From JABDPF01 sp036351575 (GTDB lineage Bacteria > Pseudomonadota > Gammaproteobacteria > Xanthomonadales > SZUA-36), in the NCBI GenBank assembly GCA_036351575.1, contig JAZBPJ010000108.1:1-16235 (forward strand): DNA of 16,235 nt, read 5' to 3'. A model generated the notes under the pieces. It had not been told where the DNA came from and did no database searches. It was given only the letters and a program-made list of their open reading frames with translations. The translations under genes were made by a program, and so were the position numbers. Of this stretch, positions 9,044 to 16,157 are shown piece after piece. Position 1 is the stretch's first letter, and every line of letters begins with the position of its first letter.

Positions 9044-9081
9044 CGTACGGTCTCCAGCCCAATCCAGGCTTTTGAGTTTAT

Positions 9082-9113
9082 CCGGAATGTTACCGTCGCT
9101 CGAATCATTCCGG
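9082..9113. promoter_or_regulatory. Inverted repeat upstream of the ThDP-enzyme gene
   Basis: CCGGAATG at 9082-9089 and CATTCCGG at 9106-9113 form a perfect 8-bp inverted repeat with a 16-base centre. It lies 38 bases before the start codon of the ThDP-enzyme gene on the - strand. It could be an operator or an RNA stem in the leader. There is no T-tract of the terminator type on either side. Confidence 0.35.
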
Positions 9114-9178
9114 TTATTTTGCTGCCGCTGATCGCCTTGCCGGTCTTTTTTATCTCACCGGCCGTCTTGCGACCCCTT

Positions 9179-10450
9179 TCAGGCCATCATGAAATCGCGC
9201 AGCTGACTGAATTGACCCGGAAGGGTGACGGACTGGACCTCCAGGTTGCGAACGGCTTCCAACTCCGGCGGCAGCGGCACCTCGATGGCCAGGGTTTCCT
9301 CCAGCACCTCGAGGAACTTGGCCGGGTGGGCCGTGCACAGGAACACCCCTTCCTCGCCCGGCCCGAGGGCGCGCTGCAGTGCCTGCCAGGCCAGCGCCGA
9401 ATGCGGGTCCGCCAGGTAACCGCGGCCATGCAGGCTGCGCACCGCCGAACGGGTCTCCTCGTCGTCCAGCGCCGTCGACTCCAGCAGGCCGGTCAGCTGC
9501 AGGCCGTGTCTGCGCTCCAGTTCGAGCACGCGGGGGAAATTGTTGGGCAGCGAAATGTCCATCGCGTTGGTGATCGTGGCAACGGTCGGGCGCGGATCCC
9601 ACGTTCCGCTGGCCAGGAAGCGCGGAACCGTGTCGTTGATGTTGGTGGCCGCGATCATGCGCTTGAAGGGCAGCCCGATGCGCCGCGCGATCAGCCCCGC
9701 AGTCACGTTGCCGAAGTTGCCGCTCGGCACCGACAGCACCATGCGCTGCGGGTCGCTGACCGCCGCCGCGGCTTCGAAGTAATAACAGACCTGCGCCAGC
9801 AGGCGTGCAATATTGATCGAGTTGGCGGAATTCAGCCCGAGTTTCCGGCGCAGGCCGGGGTCCTCGAAAGACTGCTTCACCAGTTTCTGACAGGTGTCGA
9901 AATCGGAATCGACCGCGACGGTGCGCACGTTGCCGCCGAGGGTGCAGAACAGCTTCTCCTGGAGCGGCGAGATCTTGCCCTGCGGGTAGAGAATCACCAC
10001 GTCGATGCCGGGCTGGCCGTAATAAGCATGCGCAACCGCGGCGCCGGTATCGCCCGAGGTGGCGGTCAGGATGGTCATCGGCCCGCCGTCGTGGAATTCC
10101 CCCAGGCAGCGCGCCATGAAGCGCGCTCCGAAATCCTTGAACGCCAGCGACGGGCCATGAAACAGTTCAAGGGCCTGCGTCCCGTCGTCCAGTTGCGTCA
10201 CTTCAAGCGGAAAATCAAAGGCCGACTCGACCATCTCGCGCAGGCTGCCGGCCTCGATCTCATCGCCGACCAGGTGCTGCAGCACATGAACACTGCGCTC
10301 CAGGAACGGCAGCTTCAGCAGGCCGGGGACATCGTCCAGCGTTGTAAAAGACTCAGGGAAAAACAGGCCCTGGCCGCGCCCGAGTCCGCTCAGCACCGCG
10401 GTGCGGAAATCGACCGTTTCATCGTTATGGCGAATATTGACAAGTTTCAT
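9179..10450 (-). CDS. thrC: Threonine synthase
   Basis: PLP-dependent threonine synthase, the last step of threonine biosynthesis, converting O-phosphohomoserine to threonine and phosphate. The product has 423 residues, matching the length of the E. coli type. The PLP-binding lysine is K105 in HGPSLAFKDFGARF. The segment ATSGDTGAA (about 130-138) and the later SVPSGNFGNVTAG are the serine/glycine-rich loops that hold the cofactor phosphate. The open frame runs upstream, but the ATG at 10450 is chosen because the protein then begins MKLVNIRH-, the family start, and lies 10 nt after thrB. Upstream extension would run through thrB in another frame and shows no homology. The ribosome binding site is weak, so translation may be coupled to thrB. 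It is the last gene of the asnB-thrABC group. Confidence 0.96.
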   Translation of the reverse strand: MKLVNIRHNDETVDFRTAVLSGLGRGQGLFFPESFTTLDDVPGLLKLPFLERSVHVLQHLVGDEIEAGSLREMVESAFDFPLEVTQLDDGTQALELFHGPSLAFKDFGARFMARCLGEFHDGGPMTILTATSGDTGAAVAHAYYGQPGIDVVILYPQGKISPLQEKLFCTLGGNVRTVAVDSDFDTCQKLVKQSFEDPGLRRKLGLNSANSINIARLLAQVCYYFEAAAAVSDPQRMVLSVPSGNFGNVTAGLIARRIGLPFKRMIAATNINDTVPRFLASGTWDPRPTVATITNAMDISLPNNFPRVLELERRHGLQLTGLLESTALDDEETRSAVRSLHGRGYLADPHSALAWQALQRALGPGEEGVFLCTAHPAKFLEVLEETLAIEVPLPPELEAVRNLEVQSVTLPGQFSQLRDFMMA

Positions 10451-10460
10451 GCCGGCAGTC

Positions 10461-11435
10461 TCAGTCGATACAGCGCGCGCCGCCCTGGTCGGCGCGGCAG
10501 ATGTGCACAAAACCGGCATCGTTCTGCCGGTAATTGCCGTCCAGCCAGCGCGCCGTCTGTTCGGCAGCGTCGTAATCGTCGACCAGCGCGAATACCGTCG
10601 GGCCGGATCCGGAGATACCGACCGCGAGCGCACCGATTTCACGCAACGCCACCCGGGCCTCGTCGAATCCGGGCAGGAGTCCGCGGCGGTAAGGCTCGGC
10701 AATGTGGTCCACGACACACTGCCCGGCCAGTTGTGCGTCACCGCTATGCAGGGCATGAACGAACTGGGCGAACTGGGCGCCGTGACGCACGGCGGTTTTG
10801 CGCTCTACCTGGTCGGGCAGGACCGAGCGCGCCCGGCGCGTTTCGAGTTTCGTACCCGGCCAGCACACCACCGCGCGCCAGGCGCCGGGCCAGGGCAGGG
10901 CATACTCCTGCTGGCTTCCCGGCGGGCAAAGGCGCAGTCCGCCGTAAAGGCAGGGCGCCACGTTATCGAGGTGAATTTCACCGCTGATCGCACCTTCCAT
11001 TTCCGCCATCAGGCCAAACAGTTTGGGTGCGGAAAGAAGGTGGGCATGAAAGCGGTTCAAAGCTTCCAGCGCCGCAACCACGGAACTGGCGCTGGAGCCC
11101 AGGCCGCTGCCGATCGGCAAGCGCTTTTCCAGGGTCAGTTTCAAGGGCTGGATTTCGTGTCCCTGGCGTGCGGCGGTATCACTGAAGGCGCGGCAGCAGG
11201 CCGTCACGATGTTGTCTTCGGGATTGGGCGGCAGCGCGTGGGCGAAAGGGCCGGTCACGTCGAGGCGCCAGTCGTCTTCACCAGCGGGCAGGTTCTCGAC
11301 GCTGACCACGTCTCCGAGCAGGGCGCCGTCGATGGGCGCCAGGGCGAGACCCAGCGCGTCGAAACCCACCGACATGTTGCCGATCGAGGCCGGCGCATAG
11401 ACAGAAAGTTTTTTATTTCCGGTTTGCTGGCTCAT
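10461..11435 (-). CDS. thrB: Homoserine kinase
   Basis: Homoserine kinase of the GHMP family, 324 residues; it phosphorylates homoserine with ATP to give O-phosphohomoserine for ThrC. All three GHMP motifs are visible: PASIGNMSVGFDALG near residues 15-29, the ATP-binding Gly/Ser-rich loop LPIGSGLGSSASS at 106-118, and GISGSGPT at 273-280. The ATG at 11435 lies one base after the thrA stop codon (TGAgATG), so the ribosome that ends thrA probably starts thrB by reinitiation; no strong separate ribosome binding site is seen. The sequence begins MSQQTGNKKLSVYAPAS, slightly longer at the N-terminus than E. coli ThrB. No missing motif or frameshift. Confidence 0.96.
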   Translation of the reverse strand: MSQQTGNKKLSVYAPASIGNMSVGFDALGLALAPIDGALLGDVVSVENLPAGEDDWRLDVTGPFAHALPPNPEDNIVTACCRAFSDTAARQGHEIQPLKLTLEKRLPIGSGLGSSASSVVAALEALNRFHAHLLSAPKLFGLMAEMEGAISGEIHLDNVAPCLYGGLRLCPPGSQQEYALPWPGAWRAVVCWPGTKLETRRARSVLPDQVERKTAVRHGAQFAQFVHALHSGDAQLAGQCVVDHIAEPYRRGLLPGFDEARVALREIGALAVGISGSGPTVFALVDDYDAAEQTARWLDGNYRQNDAGFVHICRADQGGARCID

Positions 11436-11436
11436 C

Positions 11437-13908
11437 TCAGTTGTCCAGTGGGCGCCAGACGGTTCTCAGGAGGTCACCGAAAACGCCGGCGGCTGTCACC
11501 GCGGCGCCGGCGCCGTAACCGCGCAGCACCATCGGAATGGGCTGATAATAACGCGAATGAATGACCAGGGCGTTTTCGCCGTTTCGTACCGCGCCCAGCG
11601 GGCTGCTGCGCCCGACTTCCTCGATGGAAACGCGGCAGGCTCCGTCTTCCAGCCGCGCGACGTAGCGCAGCACGTTTCCGGCAGCCGCCGCGGCAGCGAT
11701 ACGTTGTTCAAAAGCGGCGTCCTGCGCCCGCAGCGCCTCGACCAGCCTGTCGCGGCCGGCATTCGCAACGGCTTTGAACGGCACCACCGGCTCGACCGTA
11801 ACGTCGCCGAGGTCGAGCTGAAGACCGACTTCGCGCGCGATGATCAGCAGCTTGCGCGCGACATCCATGCCGGACAGGTCGTCACGCGGATCGGGTTCGG
11901 TGTAACCCAGCTCCATGGCTTTCGAAACCGCGCGCGAAAGCGGTTCACCGTCTTCCAACAGGCCAAAGATCATGGACAGCGAACCGGACAGGATGCCCTC
12001 GAAGGTCACCAGTTCGTCACCCGAGCGAATCAGGCTCTGCAGGGTATCGATGAAGGGCAGGCCGGCGGCCACGTTGGTTTCGTACAGAAACTTGCGGAAA
12101 TTACGCTTCTCCGCCTCGCGCATCGCGACGTAGTAGTCGTGATCCGCGGTATTGGCCTTCTTGTTGGCCGCCACGATATTGAAACCGGCGTCGAGAAAAC
12201 GCACGTAGGACGCGGCGATCGTCTCGTCAGACGTGCAGTCGATCAGGGTCGGGCTGAGCAGGCCGAGGCGATTGCGAATGGCGACGACATCGTCGATGCC
12301 CCAGGGCTTGCCGTCCCGTTCGAGCGCTTCCTTCCAGTCCGCCAGTTCGATGGTGTCGTCGGCCACCAGCAGTTTGCGGCTGTTGCCGATGGCGCGGACA
12401 CGAAGGTCCATATGATGGCTTTCAAGCGTTTCCGCCTGGCGCTGGAACTGGTCGAGCAACTCGGCGCCGACATTGCCGCAGCCCAGCAGGACCACGTCGA
12501 AATGCGTCGAGCGGCCAAAGAAAGCGGTGTGGCAGGAGCGCGCGGCGGACTGCGCGTCTTTCCCCTCGACCACCACGGAGATCGAGAACTCGGTCGAACC
12601 CTGCGCGATGACCTCGACGTTGACGCCGGCGGTCGAGATCGCGGTCAGAAACCGGGCCGCGATACCCCGTGCGTGCTTCATGCCCTCGCCGACCAGGGAA
12701 ATCACCGCCCGGTCGCTGAGTACGTTGATGTCCTCGAGCAGCTTGTGCAGCAACTCGAAGTGGAACTCTTCGCGCAAGGCGCGCAGCGCTTTGTCCTCGT
12801 CGACCTGGCGGACGCAGATGCTGAGGCTGTACTCCGATGAAGAGTGCACGATCAGCAGGGTCGACACCGACACCCCGGCCAGCGCGCCCATCACTCGCTG
12901 GGCGACACCGACGCGGCCGCGCAAAAAACCGCCCTGCAGCGTAATGGTCGAGACGTTCGGCAGGTGCGAGATGCCGCGCACGTTGCCGCTCGGCTGCGCG
13001 CCGCCGTGCACGAGCGTGCCCGGCCTGGACGGATCGTAGGTGTTTCGAACCTGGCAGGGTATTCCCCTTGCCGCCAGCGGCATCAGGGCCTTGGCCGAGA
13101 TCACGTTGGCGCCGTAATAGGTCAGCTCCATGGCTTCTTCGTAGCTGACCTCTTCCAGGCAGCGCGCGTTGCTCACCATGCGCGGGTCGGCGGTAAAAAA
13201 CCCGTCGACCTCTTTCCAGATCTGGCACAGCCCCGCCCCGGAAGCGGCAGCGAGCACCGCGGCGGAGTAGTCCGTGCCATTGCGCCCCATCAACTGGATC
13301 TTGCCATCGGCGTTGCGGCCGTAAAAACCGGGCAACACCACGACGTCGGCATCGGTTTCAAAACGTTTCTGCGCCAGCGGCACCGCTGCCTCCACGTCGA
13401 TCAGCGAGTCCAGCCAGTCGTCGTTCGCAGGCGGCAGGATATCGGTATCCGACCATTCCGCCTTGAAACCGCGCGCATTCAGCAGGTCTACCATCAGGCG
13501 GCTGGAAAACCCCTCGCCGGTGGCCAGGATGCGTGCGCGCGTTTCGTCCGGGCACTGGCCCAGCAGGCGGATGCCCTCCACCATGCGCGATAAAACCTCC
13601 TCCTGCTGCCGAAGGTACTTGCTGCCCCGCGGCGCGTCCACGCCCGCGGCCGCGAGGTCGTCGATAATCGCGCGCTCACGCCTGAGCGCCTCGTCGAGGT
13701 GCTTTGATCCGTCTTCACCGTCCATCGACGTATCGATCGCCGCGAGCAGCAGGTCGGTAACGCCCTTCACGGCCGACAGCACGACGATCACCCTGAAATC
13801 GCCGGTGTACTGCCCGATTACCTCGGCGCTGGCGTCGAACCCGCGCAGGTCCGCCAGCGACGTGCCGCCGAACTTCTGTACGAGCAAGTGTTTTGCCTGG
13901 TCATTCAT
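11437..13908 (-). CDS. thrA: Bifunctional aspartokinase/homoserine dehydrogenase
   Basis: Fused enzyme of 823 residues (E. coli ThrA is 820) carrying out the first and third steps from aspartate to threonine. The aspartokinase domain starts with QKFGGTSLAD (11-20) and includes EWSDTDILP (151-159) and GRNGTDYSA (208-216). Two ACT-type regulatory domains cover about 318-465; in E. coli ThrA this region gives feedback inhibition by threonine, and the same is likely here. The homoserine dehydrogenase half begins with the NADP-binding GCGNVG (476-481). It carries ANKKANT (581-587), EGILSGSLS and the substrate-binding EPDPRDDLSGMD (671-682). Aspartate-semialdehyde dehydrogenase, the intervening step, is not in the window. 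The ATG at 13908 is one base past the asnB stop codon; AAGGA lies 11 nt upstream, so coupling to asnB is likely. It could in principle be metL, but the thrB and thrC neighbours argue for thrA. Confidence 0.96.
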   Translation of the reverse strand: MNDQAKHLLVQKFGGTSLADLRGFDASAEVIGQYTGDFRVIVVLSAVKGVTDLLLAAIDTSMDGEDGSKHLDEALRRERAIIDDLAAAGVDAPRGSKYLRQQEEVLSRMVEGIRLLGQCPDETRARILATGEGFSSRLMVDLLNARGFKAEWSDTDILPPANDDWLDSLIDVEAAVPLAQKRFETDADVVVLPGFYGRNADGKIQLMGRNGTDYSAAVLAAASGAGLCQIWKEVDGFFTADPRMVSNARCLEEVSYEEAMELTYYGANVISAKALMPLAARGIPCQVRNTYDPSRPGTLVHGGAQPSGNVRGISHLPNVSTITLQGGFLRGRVGVAQRVMGALAGVSVSTLLIVHSSSEYSLSICVRQVDEDKALRALREEFHFELLHKLLEDINVLSDRAVISLVGEGMKHARGIAARFLTAISTAGVNVEVIAQGSTEFSISVVVEGKDAQSAARSCHTAFFGRSTHFDVVLLGCGNVGAELLDQFQRQAETLESHHMDLRVRAIGNSRKLLVADDTIELADWKEALERDGKPWGIDDVVAIRNRLGLLSPTLIDCTSDETIAASYVRFLDAGFNIVAANKKANTADHDYYVAMREAEKRNFRKFLYETNVAAGLPFIDTLQSLIRSGDELVTFEGILSGSLSMIFGLLEDGEPLSRAVSKAMELGYTEPDPRDDLSGMDVARKLLIIAREVGLQLDLGDVTVEPVVPFKAVANAGRDRLVEALRAQDAAFEQRIAAAAAAGNVLRYVARLEDGACRVSIEEVGRSSPLGAVRNGENALVIHSRYYQPIPMVLRGYGAGAAVTAAGVFGDLLRTVWRPLDN

Positions 13909-13909
13909 A

Positions 13910-15574
13910 TCAATACGAATCCTTGTGCACGTTGCGCATGGCGCGTCCCGACGGATCGTTCATTTCCTGCAGGGCCTGGTCCCACAAAACCGCTTCCGGC
14001 GTGCTGCAGGCGATGGTCGGGCCGCCCGGCACGGTCAGCGCGGCGGAAGCCAGTGGAAAATGCTGCTCAAACACGCTGCGGAACCAGTACGCCTCTTTCG
14101 AAGCCGGCGGGTTGTGCGGAAAACGGCCTGCGGCGCGGGCCATGTCGGCATCGCTGACGTGTTCACCGGTAAAATCCTTTACCGCGTCGATCCAGCCGTA
14201 GCCAACCCCGTCGGAGAACTGCTCTTTTTGGCGCCAGGCGATCTCGTCCGGCAGCAGGTGCGCAAAACCCTCGCGCAGGATGTGTTTTTCGATACGGCCG
14301 TCACGAATCATCTTGTCCGCCGGGTTGATGCGCATGGCCGCGTCGAGAAATTCCTTGTCCAGGAACGGCACCCGCGCTTCCACGCCCCAGGCCGCCATCG
14401 CCTTGTTGGCGCGCAGGCAGTCGAAGCTGTGCAGGCGCGAAAGCTTGCGCACGGTTTCCTCGTGAAAAGCCTGCGCGTCGGGCGCCTTGTGGAAATACAG
14501 GTAACCGCCGAAGATCTCGTCGGCGCCTTCGCCGGACAGCACCATCTTGATGCCCATCGCGCGGATCTTGCGCGCCATCAGGAACATCGGCGTGGCCGCG
14601 CGAATGGTGGTGACATCGTAGGTCTCGAGGTGGTAGATCACCTCCTCCAGCGCGTCGAGGCCTTCCTGGATGGTGAAGGTCAGCCCGTGGTGCACGGTGC
14701 CGATATGATCGGCGGCCCGTTGCGCGGCGGCCAGGTCGGGCGAACCCTTCAAGCCGATCGCGAAAGAATGCAGACGCGGCCACCAGGCCGGCGATTCCTC
14801 ATTTTCCTCGATACGCATGGCAGCGTGCTTCGCGGCCAGCGCGGCGGTGATGGAGGAATCCAGCCCGCCGGACAGCAGCACGCCGTAGGGCACGTCGGTC
14901 ATCAGGTGGCTGACGACCGCGTCTTCCAGGGCCTGGCACATGGCCTCGCGGTCGGTCACCGCGTCCTTGACGCTTGCATAGTTTTCCCAGTCGCGGCGGT
15001 ACCAGCGCACCGGCGCCGCCTCGCCGCTGCACCAGTAATGCCCCGGGGGAAACTCGTGCACCTGGTTGCAGACGTCCATCAGCGCCTTCATTTCCGAAGC
15101 GACATAGAGTCGGTTTTCAGAATCGTGGCCGTAAAACAGCGGAATGATGCCGATCGGGTCACGGGCCATCAGCCAGAAGTCCTTATCCTCGTCGTAGAGG
15201 CAGAAGGCGTACATGCCGCTGAGTTCGTCGAGGAAGCCGGCGCCCTGCTCCAGGTACAGCGGCAGGATCACCTCGCAGTCCGACTGCGTTCGAAACGCGT
15301 AAGAACCGCCGAAACGCTCGCGGATGTGCTGGTGATTGTAGATTTCGCCGTTGACCGCCAGCGCCTGGCGGCCGTTTTCACTGAGCAGCGGCTGCGCGCC
15401 GGTGTTGACGTCGACGATGGACAGTCGTTCATGCGCCAGAACGGCGCTGCCGGCGGCGTGCACGCCGCTCCAGTCCGGCCCGCGGTGACGCTGCAGGCGC
15501 GACTGCCGAAGGGCCGTTTTGCGGACCGTATCCAGGTCCTGGCGCACTTCCAGCACGCCGAATATCGAACACAT
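13910..15574 (-). CDS. asnB: Asparagine synthase (glutamine-hydrolysing)
   Basis: Asparagine synthetase B, 554 residues, the same as the E. coli enzyme. It hydrolyses glutamine and uses the ammonia and ATP to amidate aspartate. The N-terminal nucleophile is Cys2 (MCSIFGVLE); the glutaminase domain continues with RHRGPDWSG (29-37), LAHERLSIVDVN (46-57) and NGEIYNH (75-81). The synthetase domain has the PP-loop SGGLDSS at 235-241 and LSGEGADEIFGGY at 346-358. The ATG at 15574 is chosen over the in-frame upstream ATG at 15604 because Cys must directly follow Met, and AGAGGA lies 6 nt upstream. It is the first gene of the operon, with its stop codon one base before the thrA start. This placement joins asparagine and threonine synthesis in one transcription unit. 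Confidence 0.97.
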   Translation of the reverse strand: MCSIFGVLEVRQDLDTVRKTALRQSRLQRHRGPDWSGVHAAGSAVLAHERLSIVDVNTGAQPLLSENGRQALAVNGEIYNHQHIRERFGGSYAFRTQSDCEVILPLYLEQGAGFLDELSGMYAFCLYDEDKDFWLMARDPIGIIPLFYGHDSENRLYVASEMKALMDVCNQVHEFPPGHYWCSGEAAPVRWYRRDWENYASVKDAVTDREAMCQALEDAVVSHLMTDVPYGVLLSGGLDSSITAALAAKHAAMRIEENEESPAWWPRLHSFAIGLKGSPDLAAAQRAADHIGTVHHGLTFTIQEGLDALEEVIYHLETYDVTTIRAATPMFLMARKIRAMGIKMVLSGEGADEIFGGYLYFHKAPDAQAFHEETVRKLSRLHSFDCLRANKAMAAWGVEARVPFLDKEFLDAAMRINPADKMIRDGRIEKHILREGFAHLLPDEIAWRQKEQFSDGVGYGWIDAVKDFTGEHVSDADMARAAGRFPHNPPASKEAYWFRSVFEQHFPLASAALTVPGGPTIACSTPEAVLWDQALQEMNDPSGRAMRNVHKDSY

Positions 15575-15595
15575 GACGGATCCTCTGACTCGTAA

Positions 15596-15660
15596 GCCGG
15601 TCATGCGGGCGTTTGTGGTTATTGATCCGCCCGGTTGTATGGTTTTATGCCCCGACCGGC
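15596..15660 (-). promoter_or_regulatory. Structured 5' leader of the asnB-thrABC transcript
   Basis: Within the presumed leader, GCCGGTC (15596-15602) pairs with GACCGGC (15654-15660). Nested inside, CGGGCG (15606-15611) pairs with CGCCCG (15628-15633). Both stems are perfect. No Thr/Ile-rich leader peptide like E. coli thrL is seen: the only ATG-started short frame (15672-15619, 17 codons) contains neither threonine nor a run of isoleucine. No T-tract follows either stem, so classical attenuation is not supported. What the structure does, if anything, is unknown. Confidence 0.3.
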
Positions 15661-15691
15661 CTTCAGAAACATGCTAAAACCGGAACTTGCC

Positions 15692-15720
15692 ATGTTAAGG
15701 AATTAGCCGTGGACTTCCAA
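15692..15720 (-). promoter_or_regulatory. Possible promoter of asnB-thrABC
   Basis: On the - strand, TTGGAA (15720-15715) is followed after 17 bases by TAACAT (15697-15692). Each hexamer matches the sigma70 consensus at 4 of 6 positions, including the most important bases. Transcription would begin near 15685, leaving a leader of about 110 nt. This is the best candidate found between asnB and the repeats, but the match is moderate and other starts are possible. Confidence 0.35.
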
Positions 15721-15736
15721 GAGTAAAAATACCCGT

Positions 15737-15877
15737 GCAGCTTCGCTGCCATGTGCTCTCAACCCCGCCTTTCCGTAAGAAACAAAAAAACCCGCACAAG
15801 GCGGGTTTTTCTGTTTCTGGCGGAGAGGGGCGTTGCGTGTCGCTATACACGCAAATCATGCAGTCGCGAAGCGACTC
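15737..15877. repeat. 141-bp direct repeat, copy 1
   Basis: The segment from GCAGCTTCGCTGC to GCGAAGCGACTC is repeated 264 bp further on. The copies differ by only three substitutions, all within the right arm of the central hairpin (GGCGGGTTTTTCTGTTTC against GGCGGGCTTTTTCGTTTC). In order it holds a hairpin GCAGC-TTC-GCTGC (15737-15749), the long terminator-like hairpin (15779-15817), TGGCGGAGAGGGG (15818-15830), the 8-bp hairpin TTGCGTGT/ACACGCAA (15833-15854), and AGTCGC-GAA-GCGACT (15862-15876). On the - strand TGGCGGAGAG reads CTCTCCGCCA, the usual 3' end of serine tRNAs. Confidence 0.9.
15779..15817. terminator. Bidirectional terminator-like hairpin, repeat copy 1
   Basis: GAAACAAAAAAACCCGC (15779-15795) pairs with GCGGGTTTTTCTGTTTC (15801-15817) across the loop ACAAG, with a single mismatch in 17 positions. 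A CCCGC/GCGGG core with a run of A on one side and T on the other is the form of an intrinsic terminator able to work on both strands. It insulates the asnB promoter from whatever lies to the right. Confidence 0.75.
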
Positions 15878-15902
15878 AAGACCTTTTGACTCGCCCAATC
15901 GG

Positions 15903-16000
15903 GTGGGATTGACTCGCACCTTCCCTGGTGCTCGCCCGATGGGCGTGCTCGCAGCACTCGCACGTCCAAATCGGCAGTCCTGCCGATTAGTCGAACCCAC
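15903..16000 (-). other. Split tRNA T-arm-like sequence with 81-bp hairpin-rich insert
   Basis: GTGGGATT (15903-15910) and CGAACCCAC (15992-16000), joined, would read on the - strand as GTGGGTTCGAATCCCAC: a 5-bp stem around TTCGAAT, exactly the form of a tRNA T-arm. The 81 bases between contain hairpins GCACC/GGTGC (15916-15931), CGCCC/GGGCG (15933-15945), GTGCT/AGCAC (15945-15957) and AATCGGCAG/CTGCCGATT (15969-15988). No complete tRNA is present. Origin by insertion into a tRNA-like sequence is inference. Confidence 0.5.
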
Positions 16001-16141
16001 GCAGCTTCGCTGCCATGTGCTCTCAACCCCGCCTTTCCGTAAGAAACAAAAAAACCCGCACAAGGCGGGCTTTTTCGTTTCTGGCGGAGAGGGGCGTTGC
16101 GTGTCGCTATACACGCAAATCATGCAGTCGCGAAGCGACTC
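16001..16141. repeat. 141-bp direct repeat, copy 2
   Basis: Second copy of the repeat, with the same order of hairpins as the first. The serine-tRNA-3'-end-like TGGCGGAGAGGGG is at 16082-16094. After the repeat, the flank diverges for 16 bases and then a shared GGGTGGGATT box (16158-16167, compared with 15901-15910) begins a second variable hairpin segment that the window edge cuts off. Confidence 0.9.
16043..16081. terminator. Bidirectional terminator-like hairpin, repeat copy 2
   Basis: The left arm (16043-16059) is identical to that of copy 1. The right arm (16065-16081) is GCGGGCTTTTTCGTTTC, leaving two mismatches in 17. The CCCGC/GCGGG core and the T-run are kept, so the structure should still form. 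Confidence 0.7.
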
Positions 16142-16157
16142 TCGTTGGTTGTGAAGA

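Noticed and set aside
9139..9162. GCCGGT/ACCGGC inverted repeat after thrC as a terminator
   Set aside because: The stem is only 6 bp and the A/T run lies in the loop, not after the stem, so it does not have terminator form.
8705..10987. A 760-codon + strand open frame antisense to the ThDP-enzyme, thrC and thrB genes
   Set aside because: It overlaps three well-supported genes on the opposite strand, has no recognisable domain, and is His/Arg/Gln-rich in the way shadow frames of GC-rich genes usually are.
13463..15595. A 710-codon + strand open frame antisense to asnB and the start of thrA
   Set aside because: Same reasons: it mirrors conserved genes with all catalytic motifs intact and has no family resemblance of its own.
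15695..16123. A 142-codon - strand frame (and a 139-codon + strand frame) crossing both repeat copies
   Set aside because: The internal peptide repeat simply reflects the DNA repeat with a spacing divisible by three. It runs through terminator hairpins and has no credible ribosome binding site. Similar spurious frames are common near tRNA-like sequences.
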